This document shows positions 15,144 through 16,919 of a DNA stretch of 16,919 bases, one piece after another. The notes under the pieces were generated by a model, which worked only from the letters and a program-made list of their open reading frames with translations, ran no database searches and was not told the origin of the DNA. A program made the position numbers and the translations under genes. The first letter of the stretch is position 1, and the number at the start of each line of letters is the position of its first letter. Source of the DNA: CAZGMN01 sp964526905 (GTDB taxonomy: Bacteria; Acidobacteriota; Aminicenantia; Aminicenantales; Aminicenantaceae); assembly GCA_964526905.1 (NCBI GenBank), contig CAZGMN010000041.1, positions 1-16,919 of the forward strand, read 5' to 3'.

Positions 15144-15363
15144 CCAGCTTAACATTCATCAAAAACTGGAGAAGATTATCGAGGAGATGGTGGAAAAGGA
15201 ATTGCATTTGAAAGATGTCTTGAAGGAGTTTGAGAAGATCTACATTGAGACCGCCTCGAAAAAATACAAGGGAAAGATGATAAAAATGGCTAAGGCCTTG
15301 GGGGTTCACCGCAACACTCTGCGCAACAAGGCAAAATCTTTGAAAATCTCCAAGAAAATTTAG
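15127..15363 (+). CDS. Small Fis-family helix-turn-helix protein
   Basis: This 78-residue protein has a charged helical N-terminus (about 11-35) and a C-terminal Fis-type (HTH_8) helix-turn-helix. The diagnostic pattern is MAKALGVHRNTLRNKAKSL at about 54-72. It should bind DNA, probably as a dimer, as a nucleoid-type or local regulator. It is shorter than E. coli Fis (98 residues) and lacks room for its N-terminal hairpin arm. The start is supported by AAGGTGGG upstream. It overlaps cvpA by 17 bases in another frame. Its TAG stop (15361-15363) lies inside the CIRCE operator of groESL, so the gene is pressed directly against the chaperonin control region. Whether it regulates groESL is unknown. 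Confidence 0.82.
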   Translation: MEKKFDQLNIHQKLEKIIEEMVEKELHLKDVLKEFEKIYIETASKKYKGKMIKMAKALGVHRNTLRNKAKSLKISKKI

Positions 15364-15386
15364 CGCTCTTATAATCAGAGTGCTAA
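15360..15386. promoter_or_regulatory. CIRCE operator (HrcA binding site)
   Basis: TTAGCGCTC, 9 bases, then GAGTGCTAA. This matches the CIRCE consensus TTAGCACTC-N9-GAGTGCTAA with one change (G for A in the left arm). CIRCE is bound by the heat-shock repressor HrcA and typically controls groESL and dnaK operons. It sits 15 bases upstream of the -35 box and overlaps the stop codon of the Fis-like gene. The spacer itself contains TATAAT (15370-15375), but no -35 at proper spacing was found for it. As RNA the changed base pairs as G-U, giving a full 9-pair stem followed by AUUUUUG. Confidence 0.93.
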
Positions 15387-15401
15387 ATTTTTGCCATTTT
15401 C

Positions 15402-15431
15402 TTGACAAACTGGGGGAATTTTGGGTAGAAT
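15402..15431 (+). promoter_or_regulatory. groESL promoter
   Basis: A perfect TTGACA (15402-15407) and TAGAAT (15426-15431) are separated by 18 bases, 49 bases before the groES ATG. This is a vegetative sigma-70/sigma-A type promoter, which fits repression by HrcA rather than a dedicated heat-shock sigma factor. The transcript should start near 15438, inside the second operator-like repeat. Confidence 0.85.
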
Positions 15432-15457
15432 TAGCAACTTCTTAGCAAACCTGCTAA
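15431..15457. promoter_or_regulatory. Second, degenerate CIRCE-like operator at the groESL start point
   Basis: TTAGCAACT, 9 bases, then ACCTGCTAA. The outer six bases of each arm are perfect CIRCE sequence and the total length is exactly 27, as in true CIRCE; the inner three bases of each arm are not conserved. A third TTAGCAA lies at 15442-15448, 11 bases after the first, about one helical turn. The element begins at the last base of the -10 box and covers the predicted transcription start, a good position for repression. Confidence 0.5.
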
Positions 15458-15479
15458 AAAATCTAAAAAGGAGGCTTAA

Positions 15480-15767
15480 ATGAAGGTATTGCCACTGCAC
15501 GACAGAGTTCTTCTAAAGAGGCTGGAAGAACGCGAAGTCAAAAAGGGTGGAATAATCATTCCTGACACTGCCAAAGAAAAGCCTCAGGAGGCAGAAGTCA
15601 TCGAAGTCGGGAAAGGACGCCTGACTGAAGACGGGAAGGTTATTCCGCTCGATGTCAAGAAAGGGGACAAGGTTCTTATCGGGAAATTCAGCGGAACAGA
15701 AGTGATGATCGGCGATGTGGAACATATTATCGTTCGTGAAGAAGAGATCTTAGCCAAGGTTGCTTAA
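15480..15767 (+). CDS. groES: Co-chaperonin GroES
   Basis: This 95-residue protein is the heptameric lid of the GroEL chamber. It begins MKVLPLHDRVLLKRLE, has the mobile loop region KKGGIIIPDTAKEKPQ (about 21-36) that contacts GroEL, and contains VKKGDKVLIGKFSGTEV and the ending EEEILAKV. The length is normal. AAGGAGG lies 5 bases before the ATG. It is the first gene of the groESL operon, downstream of CIRCE and a TTGACA/TAGAAT promoter, and is therefore expected to be heat-inducible through loss of HrcA repression. Confidence 0.98.
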   Translation: MKVLPLHDRVLLKRLEEREVKKGGIIIPDTAKEKPQEAEVIEVGKGRLTEDGKVIPLDVKKGDKVLIGKFSGTEVMIGDVEHIIVREEEILAKVA

Positions 15768-15788
15768 TATGGTTGAAAGGAGGAAAAA

Positions 15789-16919
15789 ATGCCTAAACAA
15801 ATAACTCTTGGTGAAGAAGCAAGGCAGTCGCTTTTAAAGGGAGTTAATATTTTGTCCAACTTGGTCAAAGAGACCTTGGGACCGAGGGGGAAGAACGTCG
15901 TTTTGGAAAAAAAATTCGGCTCCCCTGCCAGCACTAAGGACGGCGTCACTGTGGCTAAAGAGGTTGAACTCAAAGACCCGTTGGAGAATATGGGAGCCCA
16001 GCTTGTTAAGGAGGTTGCCTCCAAGACTTCAGATGTTGCCGGAGATGGAACGACTACGGCCACTGTCCTGGCTCAGGCCATCTATGCTGAGGGATTGAAA
16101 TATGTCACTGCCGGTGCCAACCCTAATCTTATCAAGAAGGGAATCGACCGGGCTGTCGAAGAGGTTATCAAAGACTTGAAGAAGATAAGCCGGGACGTAA
16201 GCGGCGAGATGATCGCCCAGGTTGGAGCCATCTCGGCCAACAATGATGAATCAGTGGGAAAAATCATTGCCGAGGCTATGGATAAAGTCGGCAAGGACGG
16301 CGTGATCACCGTCGAGGAGGCAAAAGGGCTGGAGACAACGATGGAAGTTGTTGAAGGAATGCAGTTCGACCGCGGCTATCTCTCCCCATACTTCATCACT
16401 GACCCTGACCGGATGGAATGCGTCTTGGAAAATCCCTACATTCTTCTCCACGAGAAGAAAATCAGCAACTTGAGGGAATTTTTGCCGCTTCTCGAAAACG
16501 TGGCCAAAACAGGCAGCCCTTTGCTGGTTGTCGCCGAGGAAGTGGAGGGTGAAGCCCTGGCAACACTGGTTGTCAACAAGCTCAAAGGCACCTTCCATTG
16601 CTGCGCGGTCAAGGCTCCAGGATTTGGCGACAGGCGGAAAGCCATGCTCGAAGACATCGCCACCCTCAGCGGAGGAAAGGTCATCACCGAGGACATCGGT
16701 GTCAAGCTGGAGAATGTCGGCCTTGACTGGCTGGGACAAGCCAAAAAGGTCGTCATCGACAAAGACAATACGACCATTGTCGAAGGCGCCGGAAAAGAAG
16801 CAGATGTCCAGGCCAGAATCAAGCAGATCAGGACTCAGATTGAGGATACAACCTCGGATTATGACCGGGAAAAACTCCAGGAAAGATTGGCCAAGATGGT
16901 CGGCGGCGTAGCCTTGATC
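15789..16919 (+). CDS. groEL: Chaperonin GroEL (60 kDa), N-terminal part, cut by window end
   Basis: The frame is open from the ATG at 15789 to the last base, 377 codons of an expected 540 or so, so the C-terminus is missing only because the window ends. It forms the double-ring ATP-driven folding chamber with GroES. Seen here are the equatorial ATP site (LGPRGKNV at 30-37, TKDGVTVAKE at 49-58, GDGTTT at 85-90), the intermediate hinges, and the apical domain with LLHEKKIS, VEGEALATLVVNKL and KAPGFGDRRKAMLEDIA. AAAGGAGG lies 5 bases before the start and 21 bases separate it from groES. A minor oddity is a Cys pair (271-272) just before AVKAPGFG, where most bacteria have other small residues. 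Confidence 0.98.
   Translation, partial: MPKQITLGEEARQSLLKGVNILSNLVKETLGPRGKNVVLEKKFGSPASTKDGVTVAKEVELKDPLENMGAQLVKEVASKTSDVAGDGTTTATVLAQAIYAEGLKYVTAGANPNLIKKGIDRAVEEVIKDLKKISRDVSGEMIAQVGAISANNDESVGKIIAEAMDKVGKDGVITVEEAKGLETTMEVVEGMQFDRGYLSPYFITDPDRMECVLENPYILLHEKKISNLREFLPLLENVAKTGSPLLVVAEEVEGEALATLVVNKLKGTFHCCAVKAPGFGDRRKAMLEDIATLSGGKVITEDIGVKLENVGLDWLGQAKKVVIDKDNTTIVEGAGKEADVQARIKQIRTQIEDTTSDYDREKLQERLAKMVGGVALI

Noticed and set aside
15370..15375. TATAAT inside the CIRCE spacer as a second groESL promoter
   Set aside because: The nearest -35-like TTGAAA is 24 bases upstream, which is too far, and no extended -10 is present. The downstream TTGACA/TAGAAT pair is much better.
16251..16739. 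A long minus-strand open frame within groEL
   Set aside because: It is a shadow of the strongly coding groEL frame, with no ribosome binding site and no recognisable protein features.
15999..16919. Possible frameshift or atypical groEL because of the Cys pair at residues 271-272
   Set aside because: The frame is open throughout and the flanking motifs are canonical. It is an ordinary substitution.

Overview
This is a bacterial chromosomal window of moderate G+C, densely packed with mostly housekeeping genes. No rRNA, tRNA, CRISPR array, phage gene or transposase is visible. The gene set suggests a Gram-negative-type anaerobe from a deep-branching, little-cultivated phylum. The clues are an EnvC/S41/YibQ envelope cluster, a flavodiiron oxygen or NO reductase, a PflX-type radical SAM protein and a HrcA/CIRCE-controlled groESL operon. 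Candidatus Aminicenantota or a relative would fit, but that placement is inferred from gene style and not from a marker phylogeny.

Layout. Positions 1-230 hold no gene. They carry two direct copies of a short dispersed repeat and a small echo of the first codons of the next gene. An unrecognised polytopic membrane protein with an internal two-fold repeat follows (231-1142, +). A four-gene minus-strand operon runs from 6101 down to 1191: an NSS-family sodium-coupled amino acid transporter, an EnvC-like murein-hydrolase activator, an S41 (CtpA-like) protein that has lost its catalytic Ser and Lys, and a YibQ-type divergent polysaccharide deacetylase. Divergent from it are a glycerate 2-kinase, a flavodiiron protein, a small unrecognised protein and an MFS transporter (6249-10726, +). 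A PflX-like radical SAM gene lies on the minus strand (11727-10780), divergent from pgeF (11905-12606, +). A third, inverted copy of the dispersed repeat sits between pgeF and purC.

From 12836 to the right edge everything reads on the plus strand. purC, a PHP-domain phosphoesterase, CvpA and a small Fis-family protein overlap or nearly touch. Then come a near-perfect CIRCE operator, a sigma-70-type promoter, a second degenerate CIRCE-spaced operator, groES and groEL. groEL is cut by the window end.

How the genes work together. The minus-strand cluster resembles the envC-ctpA-yibQ neighbourhood of proteobacteria, which acts in septal peptidoglycan splitting. Here both the LytM domain and the protease domain look non-catalytic, so two of the three proteins are probably regulators or scaffolds. 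The right-hand cluster joins purine synthesis, a membrane protein historically linked to purine operons (CvpA), a DNA-binding protein and the chaperonin genes. The chaperonin operator begins inside the stop codon of the Fis-like gene.

The points most worth a second look are the dead S41 homologue, the paired CIRCE-type operators around the groESL promoter, the dispersed repeat family, the internally duplicated membrane protein, and several start codons that lack a Shine-Dalgarno sequence but have a TATAAT box 8-13 bases upstream.
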